Source of the DNA: Coriobacteriaceae bacterium
GTDB lineage: Bacteria > Actinomycetota > Coriobacteriia > Anaerosomatales > SLCP01
Assembly: GCA_003563465.1 (NCBI GenBank)
Contig: PWVH01000139.1
Location: 1-13,983, forward strand
Direction of reading: 5' to 3'
DNA: 13,983 nucleotides
Position numbers and translations under genes: made by a program
Shown here: positions 1 to 5,873 of the stretch, piece by piece
Numbering within the stretch: the first letter of the stretch is position 1
How the letters are laid out: every line of letters starts with the position of its first letter
Notes under the pieces: model-generated
Database searches by the model: none
Told to the model about the DNA's origin: nothing
Seen by the model: only the letters and a program-made list of their open reading frames with translations

Positions 1-164
1 ATTATGCTCGACATCCCGAGGACGAATATGACCGCAAGCCCCATGAAGAAGGAGCCTTCCAGCTTAGTAGACACTGCAAGAGTGGCGCACAAACCGATCA
101 TCAGAACTGTGAGCGGGTTGTCGATGGCGATACCGCGCTTGAAAACCGCTACCCACTCCTTCAC
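1..164 (-). CDS. rnfE: RnfE, ion-translocating electron transport complex subunit E (N-terminal part, cut by window edge)
   Basis: This is the beginning of a membrane subunit of the Rnf (ferredoxin:NAD+ oxidoreductase) complex; about 54 residues are visible and the rest lies beyond position 1. I translated it by hand: a GTG start at 164-162 gives VKEWVAVFKRGIAIDNPLTV and then a first membrane segment containing GLCATLAVSTKLEG, matching the conserved N-terminus of RnfE/NqrD proteins (NP...GLCxxLAV). Its GTG overlaps the rnfG stop by four bases (GTGA), which suggests translational coupling. It follows rnfC-D-G, the gene order seen in clostridial and acetogen rnf operons, so rnfA and rnfB would be expected next, outside the window. 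No start lying further upstream looks better. Family assignment is firm from sequence plus context; nothing can be said about the C-terminal half. Confidence 0.88.
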   Translation of the reverse strand, partial: MKEWVAVFKRGIAIDNPLTVLMIGLCATLAVSTKLEGSFFMGLAVIFVLGMSSI

Positions 165-763
165 GGTGTTTCCCCCTGCCCGCTAGAAACTGCAAGCACT
201 TCTGCATAGACGCGACCTGCGGCCATCACACCGTCGCGCACTGCCACCGAAGAGCGAGTGGCTCCCGCTATGGAATCGAAATCCTTTGCCGCCGAGTCGA
301 TGTCGGCGCCCTCCCAACCCGTGAACTGATCGATCCAACCGGGCTCCGTGGCGATCTTCGTCCCAAGTCCTGGTGTTTCCGTCATAGCGATGATACTGAC
401 ACCCGTCACTATCCCTTCTCTATCCAATCCCACAACCATCTCGATAGGACCGGAGTATCCACGGGGTCCCACTCGGACCCCCCACCCGGCGGGAACGCCG
501 TCGGGTCCCTCGGCACGATACACACTGTCCAAGGAGACCTCCCCAGCAGCTTCTCGTGATGCCTCGAGCAACCCCTCGTCGAGCTCGAAGGTCTCTGCGT
601 CAGGCAGCACTACCTCCATAGCCACCCTCTCGGCAGCTTTCTCCTGCTCTATGATGCGGTCTCGAGTCATCGCGTACGTCGCAGTCAGAGCGGAAGCGGA
701 CACCATGCACGTCAGCAGTACCGTGACGACCATCCGCACAGGTGTCGAAGGAGCTCTATCCAC
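161..763 (-). CDS. rnfG: RnfG, FMN-binding subunit of the Rnf complex
   Basis: RnfG is a single-span membrane-anchored flavoprotein that carries covalently bound FMN and relays electrons inside the Rnf complex. The 200-residue product has an N-terminal transmembrane segment (about residues 9-31). An FMN-binding domain follows, with the family signature GYSGPIEMVVGLD (102-114), TETPGLGTKI (128-137) and the flavinylation site DSIAGATRSS (163-172), in which T169 is the expected FMN-phosphothreonine. The usual S/T before GAT is alanine here (A166), a mild deviation. Length fits the family. The GTG start at 763-761 overlaps the last eight bases of rnfD, and its own stop overlaps the rnfE start, so the four rnf genes are read as one coupled unit. 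An internal ATG ten codons downstream would trim the positive N-terminus ahead of the membrane span, so I keep the GTG. Confidence 0.93.
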   Translation of the reverse strand: MDRAPSTPVRMVVTVLLTCMVSASALTATYAMTRDRIIEQEKAAERVAMEVVLPDAETFELDEGLLEASREAAGEVSLDSVYRAEGPDGVPAGWGVRVGPRGYSGPIEMVVGLDREGIVTGVSIIAMTETPGLGTKIATEPGWIDQFTGWEGADIDSAAKDFDSIAGATRSSVAVRDGVMAAGRVYAEVLAVSSGQGETP

Positions 764-1766
764 GACGACTCACCCACCCGAAGGTCCTTGGAGCAAAACC
801 TTTGTCGATAAGTGGCACCAGGCCGTTCATGAACAGGATTGCAAAGGTGGTCGACTCCGGCATGGGGCCGAAGAAACGTCCGACCACGTTGAAAAGTCCG
901 CAGCCGCAGCCGAAGACCAGGCGGCCGGCACGTGTCATGGGCGAGGTGACGTAGTCGGTGGCCATGTAGAAAGCACCCAGGAGTACTCCACCCGCTAAGA
1001 CATTGAAGATCGGATCGGAGCCGAACGCCCACGACAGGAGACCGACCGTGGTGATATAGCCGGCAGGAATCCGCCAATCGATGATTCCCTTCGCTATCAG
1101 CACGAACCCGCCGAGCAACAGAAGCGCCCCGGAGATCTCACCAAAGGAACCTTCCAGATTGCGGAGGAGCAGCGGCCGATAGTACTCGGCAAGGTCCACT
1201 CCGTAGGCCCCGTCTGCTGCACGGTCTGCTGCAGCAATCGCTAGACGTGTCGCCCCGGTGATAGCATCCAAATCACCCACTCCGGGTACGCTCAGAGCAT
1301 TGAACCAGCCTCCTGGAAAGGGACGGACATCGGCCAGAACGCCCATCCACGATATCGAAAGGAAGGCACGGCCCACGAGGGCCGGGTTGAAGAGGTTCCA
1401 CCCGAGTCCCCCGAAAAGCATCTTTGCTAGTCCGATCGCGACCACTCCTCCGATGACCGCCATCCACCAGGGGGTACGCGGCGGAAGAGCAAGAGCCAGA
1501 AGGAGTCCCGTAACAAGCGCGCTGCCGTCCCACAGCGTTTGAGCACGTCTAGCGATTCTGTTCCATATCCACTCGGTAGCTAGGGTCGAGCCGATACAAG
1601 ACCCCAGCAGAACGATTGCGACCATCTTCATGTTCCAAACAGCCCAGATGGTCGCCGGCGTCAATGCGGCTACCACCCAAAGCATGATGTGCGTGACGTT
1701 CTCCTTCGCAGCAACATGTGGCGAAGAGGCGACCTGTAGCCGAGGTGACGAGCCCGCCGACGTCAC
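756..1766 (-). CDS. rnfD: RnfD, membrane flavoprotein subunit of the Rnf complex
   Basis: RnfD is the polytopic membrane subunit (RnfD/NqrB family) that binds FMN covalently and takes part in ion translocation. The 336-residue product shows many hydrophobic spans, the conserved FNPALVGRAFL (126-136), the flavinylation motif DAITGATRLA (167-176) with T173 as the probable FMN attachment residue, and the C-terminal signature DYVTSPMTRAGRLVFGCGCG (271-290). The length is normal for RnfD. The GTG start (1766-1764) shares GTGA with the rnfC stop. The C-terminus runs eight bases into rnfG. Sequence motifs and neighbours agree, so the call is secure. Whether the complex pumps Na+ or H+ cannot be decided from this sequence by eye. 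Confidence 0.95.
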   Translation of the reverse strand: MTSAGSSPRLQVASSPHVAAKENVTHIMLWVVAALTPATIWAVWNMKMVAIVLLGSCIGSTLATEWIWNRIARRAQTLWDGSALVTGLLLALALPPRTPWWMAVIGGVVAIGLAKMLFGGLGWNLFNPALVGRAFLSISWMGVLADVRPFPGGWFNALSVPGVGDLDAITGATRLAIAAADRAADGAYGVDLAEYYRPLLLRNLEGSFGEISGALLLLGGFVLIAKGIIDWRIPAGYITTVGLLSWAFGSDPIFNVLAGGVLLGAFYMATDYVTSPMTRAGRLVFGCGCGLFNVVGRFFGPMPESTTFAILFMNGLVPLIDKGFAPRTFGWVSRRG

Positions 1767-3061
1767 AGATGGGACCCCCTCTCTAGCAAGACATGCTTTG
1801 CCTGCCGTATGAGCTGCACTAGAGGTCTACGCGTGGGGCACACATAGCTGCAACACCCGCACTCGATGCAGTCCAGCGCGTGATAACGTTCGCTTCCGTC
1901 CCAGTCCGAGCGATTGGCATAGATGCCGATTGCGAAGGGCTGAAGCATCATCGGACACGCATCCGAACAACGTCCGCATCGAATGCATGGCTGGTCGTTC
2001 ATCACAGCAGGCGCTGTCTCTCCCTCCTCGAGAACGACCACGCCACTAGTGCCCTTAACAACGGGCACGTCCAGATCCGCCAGTGCCACGCCGGTCATCG
2101 GGCCACCGGCTATCACACGTCCGGGTTTGCCGACGATACCGCCCGCAGCCTTGATAAGAGCGGACACCGGTGTGCCTAGAAGCGTCAGGTAGTTGCCTGG
2201 GCGCGCAACGTTCCCGGTGACGGTGACCACGCGTTCGACAAGCGGCTTCCCTTTGTCCAGAGCATCAGCTACCGCAACAGCGGTAGAGACGTTGTGAACG
2301 AGAGCTCCTGCAGCCGCAGGTAGCTCGCCATGAGCAACCTCTTTACCGAGCACGGCCCAGATCAGTTGTTTTTCGGCGCCTTGCGGATATCTCGTAGGGA
2401 GTATCAACAGTTCTACGTCTGAGCCGAGGTGCGGTCGAAGCGCCTCGGCAGCCTCAGGCTTGTTGTCCTCCACCCCGATGACCAGACCTTGCGCCCCGAC
2501 AATTCGACGAATCGCATGGCCGCCGGCTACGACCCGCTCCGGTTGTTCGACCATCACGCGATGATCGCACGTCAGATAGGGCTCGCATTCGCAGCCATTC
2601 AAGATGACAGTTCCCACCGGCTTGTCCCGAGGCGGAATAAGCTTCACCGAAGTCGGAAACGCCGCACCACCTAGGCCCACGACTCCTGCCAGACGAACGA
2701 CGTCAACCTCGGCATCGGCGGTGATTCGTTCATGCTCCCGGACATCCTGGTCTGGCTCTGGGGCTATCCTGACTGCATTCACCCGCGTACCCGAGATGCT
2801 CAACACCTCTACTATCTCGGATACCTCACCCTCCACCGGGCTGTGCACGGGCGCGCTGACAAACGCATCGACATCCCCGACCACCTGGCCGCGCCGAACA
2901 TGGTCACCTTTCTCGACGGTCGGCAGGCAGGGTGCGCCGAGATGCTGGGACATCGGCAGGGTGAGTATCTCCGGAAGTGGAGCTCTCGATGTCGGCAGGT
3001 CTCTGGTAGCGCTCTTGCGATCAGGCGGATGGATGCCGCCTTTGAAAGTACGTACAGGCAA
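1763..3061 (-). CDS. rnfC: RnfC, NADH/ferredoxin-side iron-sulfur subunit of the Rnf complex
   Basis: RnfC is the peripheral subunit that exchanges electrons with NAD(H). It has 432 residues. The N-terminal GIHPP motif (9-13) and the barrel-sandwich region (VEKGDHVRRGQVVG, 49-62) are typical. The nucleotide/FMN-binding core holds GLGGAAFPTSVK (129-140) and LNGCECEPYLTCDH (154-167). Two CxxCxxCxxxCP clusters for [4Fe-4S] centres lie at C359/362/365/369 and C398/401/404/408. It has the minimal RnfC length without the long alanine-rich tail seen in some proteobacteria. The start is TTG (3061-3059): an in-frame TGA lies eight codons upstream with no other start codon between, and GGGGAG sits eight bases before the TTG. 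It is the first rnf gene, 145 bp after ndk, and its stop overlaps the rnfD start. Confidence 0.95.
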   Translation of the reverse strand: MPVRTFKGGIHPPDRKSATRDLPTSRAPLPEILTLPMSQHLGAPCLPTVEKGDHVRRGQVVGDVDAFVSAPVHSPVEGEVSEIVEVLSISGTRVNAVRIAPEPDQDVREHERITADAEVDVVRLAGVVGLGGAAFPTSVKLIPPRDKPVGTVILNGCECEPYLTCDHRVMVEQPERVVAGGHAIRRIVGAQGLVIGVEDNKPEAAEALRPHLGSDVELLILPTRYPQGAEKQLIWAVLGKEVAHGELPAAAGALVHNVSTAVAVADALDKGKPLVERVVTVTGNVARPGNYLTLLGTPVSALIKAAGGIVGKPGRVIAGGPMTGVALADLDVPVVKGTSGVVVLEEGETAPAVMNDQPCIRCGRCSDACPMMLQPFAIGIYANRSDWDGSERYHALDCIECGCCSYVCPTRRPLVQLIRQAKHVLLERGSHL

Positions 3062-3206
3062 TCCGCTATCTCCCCGTCAGCTCTTCTTCGGCGATTACGA
3101 ACCGTGCTTCGCTTCTCTGCCACCCACCCTACTTGCCGGATTCGGATCTGAGAACAGGGCCGCACGAACTCCGGCTTGAGCCGGGGCATCCCAGCAACTC
3201 CAGCGG
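3062..3206 (-). other. Intergenic leader between ndk and rnfC
   Basis: These 145 bases are the longest gap in this minus-strand run and precede the rnf genes. Read on the minus strand, they hold a short hairpin soon after the ndk stop (CCGGC-TCAA-GCCGG, at 3171-3184) that is not followed by a T tract, so it is at best a weak terminator or processing site. The GGGGAG ribosome site for rnfC follows near 3070-3075. I looked for c-di-GMP, SAM and other common riboswitch cores and did not recognise one. I also see no convincing -35/-10 pair, so rnf may be transcribed from further upstream. Confidence 0.35.
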
Positions 3207-3611
3207 TCATTTGCCGAAGAAGATCTCGATCTCCCGCTTGGCGGACTGCTCGGAATCCGACCCGTGAACCACGTTGGCATCCAACGTCAAGCCAAGATCG
3301 CCACGAATAGTGCCTGGGGCAGCTTCGCGGGGATCGGTAGCCCCCATCAGCTTGCGGCATACCATGACCGCATCGGGTCCCGAGACAATCATCTTCAGAA
3401 CGGGTCCCGAGGTGATGTATTCGATCAAGCCGTCGTAGAAAGACTTTCCGACGTGCTCGGCATAGTTCGCCTCAGCTTGGGCGCGTTCGACGAAGCCGAA
3501 CTCCATGCGCTCGATCTTTAGACCTGTGGCCTCGAAACGCGATACGACCTCTCCGATCAGACCACGCTTCACAGCATCCGGCTTGACCATCACGTAGGTG
3601 CTCTGATCCAA
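3207..3611 (-). CDS. ndk: Nucleoside diphosphate kinase
   Basis: Ndk transfers the gamma-phosphate from ATP to other (d)NDPs through a phosphohistidine intermediate, balancing nucleotide pools in the cytosol. The 134-residue product is full length for the bacterial family. It begins with TYVMVKPDAVKRGLIGEVVSRFE and carries the nucleotide-site block GATDPREAAPGTIRGDLG (90-107) and the active-site NVVHGSDS (113-120), with H116 the catalytic histidine. The usual KPDGV is KPDAV. The start is TTG (3611-3609), preceded by GGAAGGA with AAGGA six bases upstream. No ATG gives a complete N-terminus, because M8 lies inside the first beta strand. It sits 67 bp after the TPR gene on the same strand and may share its transcript. 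Confidence 0.97.
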   Translation of the reverse strand: MDQSTYVMVKPDAVKRGLIGEVVSRFEATGLKIERMEFGFVERAQAEANYAEHVGKSFYDGLIEYITSGPVLKMIVSGPDAVMVCRKLMGATDPREAAPGTIRGDLGLTLDANVVHGSDSEQSAKREIEIFFGK

Positions 3612-3621
3612 CTCTCGTCCT

Positions 3622-3635
3622 TCCGTTTCGACGGA
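3622..3635 (-). promoter_or_regulatory. Small hairpin overlapping the ndk ribosome-binding site
   Basis: On the minus strand TCCGT-CGAA-ACGGA forms a five-base-pair stem with a GNRA-like CGAA loop. Its 3' arm contains the GGA that begins the GGAAGGA ribosome site of ndk. Such overlap could tune translation, but the stem is short and may be chance. Confidence 0.25.
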
Positions 3636-3678
3636 GCCGCTCGATATCAGTTCAGAGTCGTTGGCATGGCAGTATGGC

Positions 3679-5013
3679 CTAAGAGCCTCCGCCCGTCGAC
3701 CTCCAGTCGTTCTCCACGCCAGTCACTTTCCATCCCACACCCTCGCGATGCAAGATGATCTCGTAATCAAGCGGAGCGCCGCTATCCGGAGTGACGGTGA
3801 CCGCTACCCTCGACGTGCGCGGTGAACGATCCACCTCGTCTATCACGAAATCGCTCGCAGGAGGAAGCTTAGCCATCTCCTTGTCGATATCGGCGGCAGG
3901 CACGGCCACCCAGTAGCCCTCGACCGCGCGACCTTCGGAGCGCGCCTCAAGCATGCCCTCCACCGTCATCCTCTGGGTGGGATAGCCGATTCCCATCGCG
4001 AACACGCCGATGAGGACACCTGCCAGGACTACGATGCCCGCACAGACGATACCGACTGTGACCCAAGGGCTCCTGTGTGCGTCGCGTCCAGCTCGTCTCG
4101 CCTTTCGCGCTTCCTTGTCAAGCCTACGCATCTCCGCCTCGGTCATGCTGAAGAAGGCACTCACGTCATCGTCTTCTTCAACGGAGTCGGCGTCTTCCGC
4201 CCGTGCGGTATCAGTCACGACGGGCTTGTCCTCAAGGCCTTCAGCGGAATCGGTGTCTGTGTCGACACAGGGTGGCATCTCACCTGTGCTCCAACCCTCG
4301 ACGGTCACCCTCTCGCCCGGAGCCTGCAACGCCTCCTTACTCGCATCGAATGCCTCCCGGGCAGGTTCGGAGAGCTCGTGCCCATGGGCCTCCGTCGCTT
4401 TCTCGAAGGACTTCACGGCGTCCTTGTGACAATCGATGTAGTGATAGGCCATGCCCAGATTCGCTAGCGCCCGTCCTCTTCCCGTGTAGTTATCAAAGCC
4501 GAGTGCCGCGCGATACGCTTCGACCGCATCGGTTGGGCGATCCATCGCCATGAAGCAAAGCCCGAGGTTGTTCAGGGCCTTGCCAGGATCGGGATTATCG
4601 GCATCCAGCGCGGCTTGCCGATAGGCCATCGCCGCCTCTTCGAGCTTGCCCATCTCGAGTAAGGCGCCAGCCTTCCCTTGAAGCGCCCTATAGTGCCCCT
4701 CGTAATCCGGCTGGTCCAGAGCCGCATCGTAGGCGTGAACCGCTTCGGCGTATTCCCCTAGGGCGACATGGGCGGCACCCAGATTCGCATAGACAGCACC
4801 CTGCCTATCGTAGGGGTCGTCGCTCAGTGCACGCCGATACACAGTGACCGCGTCGGAGTACCGACGGAGACGGACAAGACAGTTGCCGGCCATATGGTAG
4901 GCGGCTCCGCTGCCTTCCCCTCTACCGGCGGCTGCAAGGAAGTGCTTAGATGCGGCACGGTAGTCCTTGGCCTCGTAGGCGTTACGGCCTTCCTCGAACC
5001 GGGCCTGATCCAC
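3679..5013 (-). CDS. TPR-repeat membrane protein of unknown function
   Basis: I do not recognise a named family over the full 444 residues. Residues about 2-210 consist of roughly six tandem tetratricopeptide repeats (helix pairs with the A-x-x-x-G/N-L-G...Y-x-x-A-x-x-x-Y/F pattern, e.g. around 38-70, 73-105, 146-178 and 181-213), a scaffold for protein binding. An acidic low-complexity linker (about 250-284) and a basic stretch (RKARRAGR, 303-310) lead into a single membrane span (about 317-341). The C-terminal 100 residues have an alternating beta pattern ending in GVGWKVTGVENDW, reminiscent of small NTF2/DUF4878-like extracytoplasmic domains. The positive-inside rule puts the TPR part in the cytoplasm and the tail outside. 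The GTG start has GGAGG five bases upstream and lies 12 bp after the cyclophilin stop, so the two are co-transcribed. A role in envelope protein assembly is only inference. Confidence 0.75.
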   Translation of the reverse strand: MDQARFEEGRNAYEAKDYRAASKHFLAAAGRGEGSGAAYHMAGNCLVRLRRYSDAVTVYRRALSDDPYDRQGAVYANLGAAHVALGEYAEAVHAYDAALDQPDYEGHYRALQGKAGALLEMGKLEEAAMAYRQAALDADNPDPGKALNNLGLCFMAMDRPTDAVEAYRAALGFDNYTGRGRALANLGMAYHYIDCHKDAVKSFEKATEAHGHELSEPAREAFDASKEALQAPGERVTVEGWSTGEMPPCVDTDTDSAEGLEDKPVVTDTARAEDADSVEEDDDVSAFFSMTEAEMRRLDKEARKARRAGRDAHRSPWVTVGIVCAGIVVLAGVLIGVFAMGIGYPTQRMTVEGMLEARSEGRAVEGYWVAVPAADIDKEMAKLPPASDFVIDEVDRSPRTSRVAVTVTPDSGAPLDYEIILHREGVGWKVTGVENDWRSTGGGS

Positions 5014-5025
5014 TTCTTCCTCCGC

Positions 5026-5682
5026 CTATTCCGGGCGCTCTATCCGTACGGAATCCATGATATCCCCGACCTCTGTCGAATGGACGACGTCGAGACCATC
5101 GACAACCTGGCCGAAGACTGTGTAGTTACCGTCCAGAAAAGGCTGGGGACCCAAGCATATGTAGAACTGGGAACCCGCTGAATCCGGATCCGCAGAACGG
5201 GCCATCGCTACGGTTCCGTCTAGGTGCTGACGGTCATTGAACTCGGCACGTAGTCTGTATCCGGGATTGCCGGTACCGACCATAGAGTCATCGGTCTTGG
5301 ATAGAGGATCGCCGCCCTGTATCACGAAACCGGGTTCCACTCGATGGAACTTCGTGCCATCGTAGAAACCCGCATCGGCCAGCTCGATGAAGGCCGCCAC
5401 CGTGTTCGGTGCGTCCGCCACATAGAACTCGAACCTGATCTCGCCCTTCGGTGTTTTGATGACCGCCATCTCGTTACCTGTCGGCTCGTACTCTGCAGTG
5501 TACAAGTCATCCTCCTCCGGTAAGTCAGACACCGGCTCGTCGGTGTCCAGCGATGCGCTCTCGGTCGCTTCCTCGATGCCGATGTCCTCGACCCCGCCGT
5601 CGCAAGCCGACAGAGCGGTCACTGCAGCAGTGAAAGCAGCTGCTAGCATGAAAAGTATCACTACCTTGTGATTCGTCTGCAT
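5026..5682 (-). CDS. Lipoprotein cyclophilin-type peptidyl-prolyl cis-trans isomerase
   Basis: The product catalyses proline isomerisation and probably acts outside the membrane. Residues 1-27 form a lipoprotein signal (basic start, hydrophobic core, lipobox LSAC with C27 for lipidation). An acidic, Ser/Thr-rich linker runs to about residue 68. The cyclophilin domain (70-217) has KFHRVEPGFVIQGGDP (111-126) with the catalytic Arg of FHRV at R114, GSQFYICLG (170-178) and the terminal LDGNYTVFGQV (183-193). The tryptophan often found before LDG in cyclosporin-sensitive cyclophilins is phenylalanine (F182). Family length is normal for the secreted bacterial form. The ATG start follows a GGA/AAGGA purine stretch. 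It is the first gene of the minus-strand run that continues into the TPR gene, with a divergent EF-G paralogue upstream. Confidence 0.93.
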   Translation of the reverse strand: MQTNHKVVILFMLAAAFTAAVTALSACDGGVEDIGIEEATESASLDTDEPVSDLPEEDDLYTAEYEPTGNEMAVIKTPKGEIRFEFYVADAPNTVAAFIELADAGFYDGTKFHRVEPGFVIQGGDPLSKTDDSMVGTGNPGYRLRAEFNDRQHLDGTVAMARSADPDSAGSQFYICLGPQPFLDGNYTVFGQVVDGLDVVHSTEVGDIMDSVRIERPE

Positions 5683-5724
5683 CTTCGTCCGTATCCTTCG
5701 GGTACGTGTCGAGGCATACCGGCT

Positions 5725-5741
5725 CCTGGGTCAGACCCGGG
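5725..5741. repeat. Inverted repeat in the divergent cyclophilin/EF-G intergenic region
   Basis: CCTGGGT-CAG-ACCCGGG is a 7-bp inverted repeat with one G-T mismatch and a 3-base centre. It lies just downstream of the predicted cyclophilin transcription start, where an operator or a 5'-leader hairpin could act. No known regulator site is recognised. Confidence 0.3.
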
Positions 5742-5752
5742 CACAATGTGTC

Positions 5753-5758
5753 ATTCTA
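5753..5758 (-). promoter_or_regulatory. Probable extended -10 promoter element for the cyclophilin operon
   Basis: On the minus strand TGGTAGAAT reads as an extended -10 (TGn followed by TAGAAT, one mismatch to TATAAT). It would start transcription near 5746 and leave a leader of about 60 bases before the cyclophilin ATG at 5682. The -35 region at 17-18 bases spacing (TTATGC/TTTATG) is weak, which fits an extended -10 type. Confidence 0.4.
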
Positions 5759-5873
5759 CCAGTGTGGCCAGAACGGCATAAAGGAGTATCCTGTCGCAAA
5801 GAGTCCGCACCGCGCGAAAGCGTGGTTCCCATACCAGGATTCTCGTTCCGCGACGCTAGTAATCAAGGAGGAG

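Noticed and set aside
348..998. Plus-strand open frame of 216 codons opposite rnfG and rnfD
   Set aside because: It is antisense to well-supported Rnf genes, has Ser/Thr/Pro/Arg-rich low-complexity composition and no recognisable domain.
2604..3179. Plus-strand open frame of 191 codons opposite rnfC and its leader
   Set aside because: It is antisense to RnfC with shadow composition and no ribosome site.
3062..3206. Riboswitch upstream of rnfC
   Set aside because: No conserved aptamer core that I know could be matched; only a short hairpin without a T tract is present.
5706..5873. N-terminal extension of the EF-G paralogue
   Set aside because: The 56 extra codons show no homology to EF-G and include the divergent promoter region. 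The strong ribosome site lies at 5865-5871.
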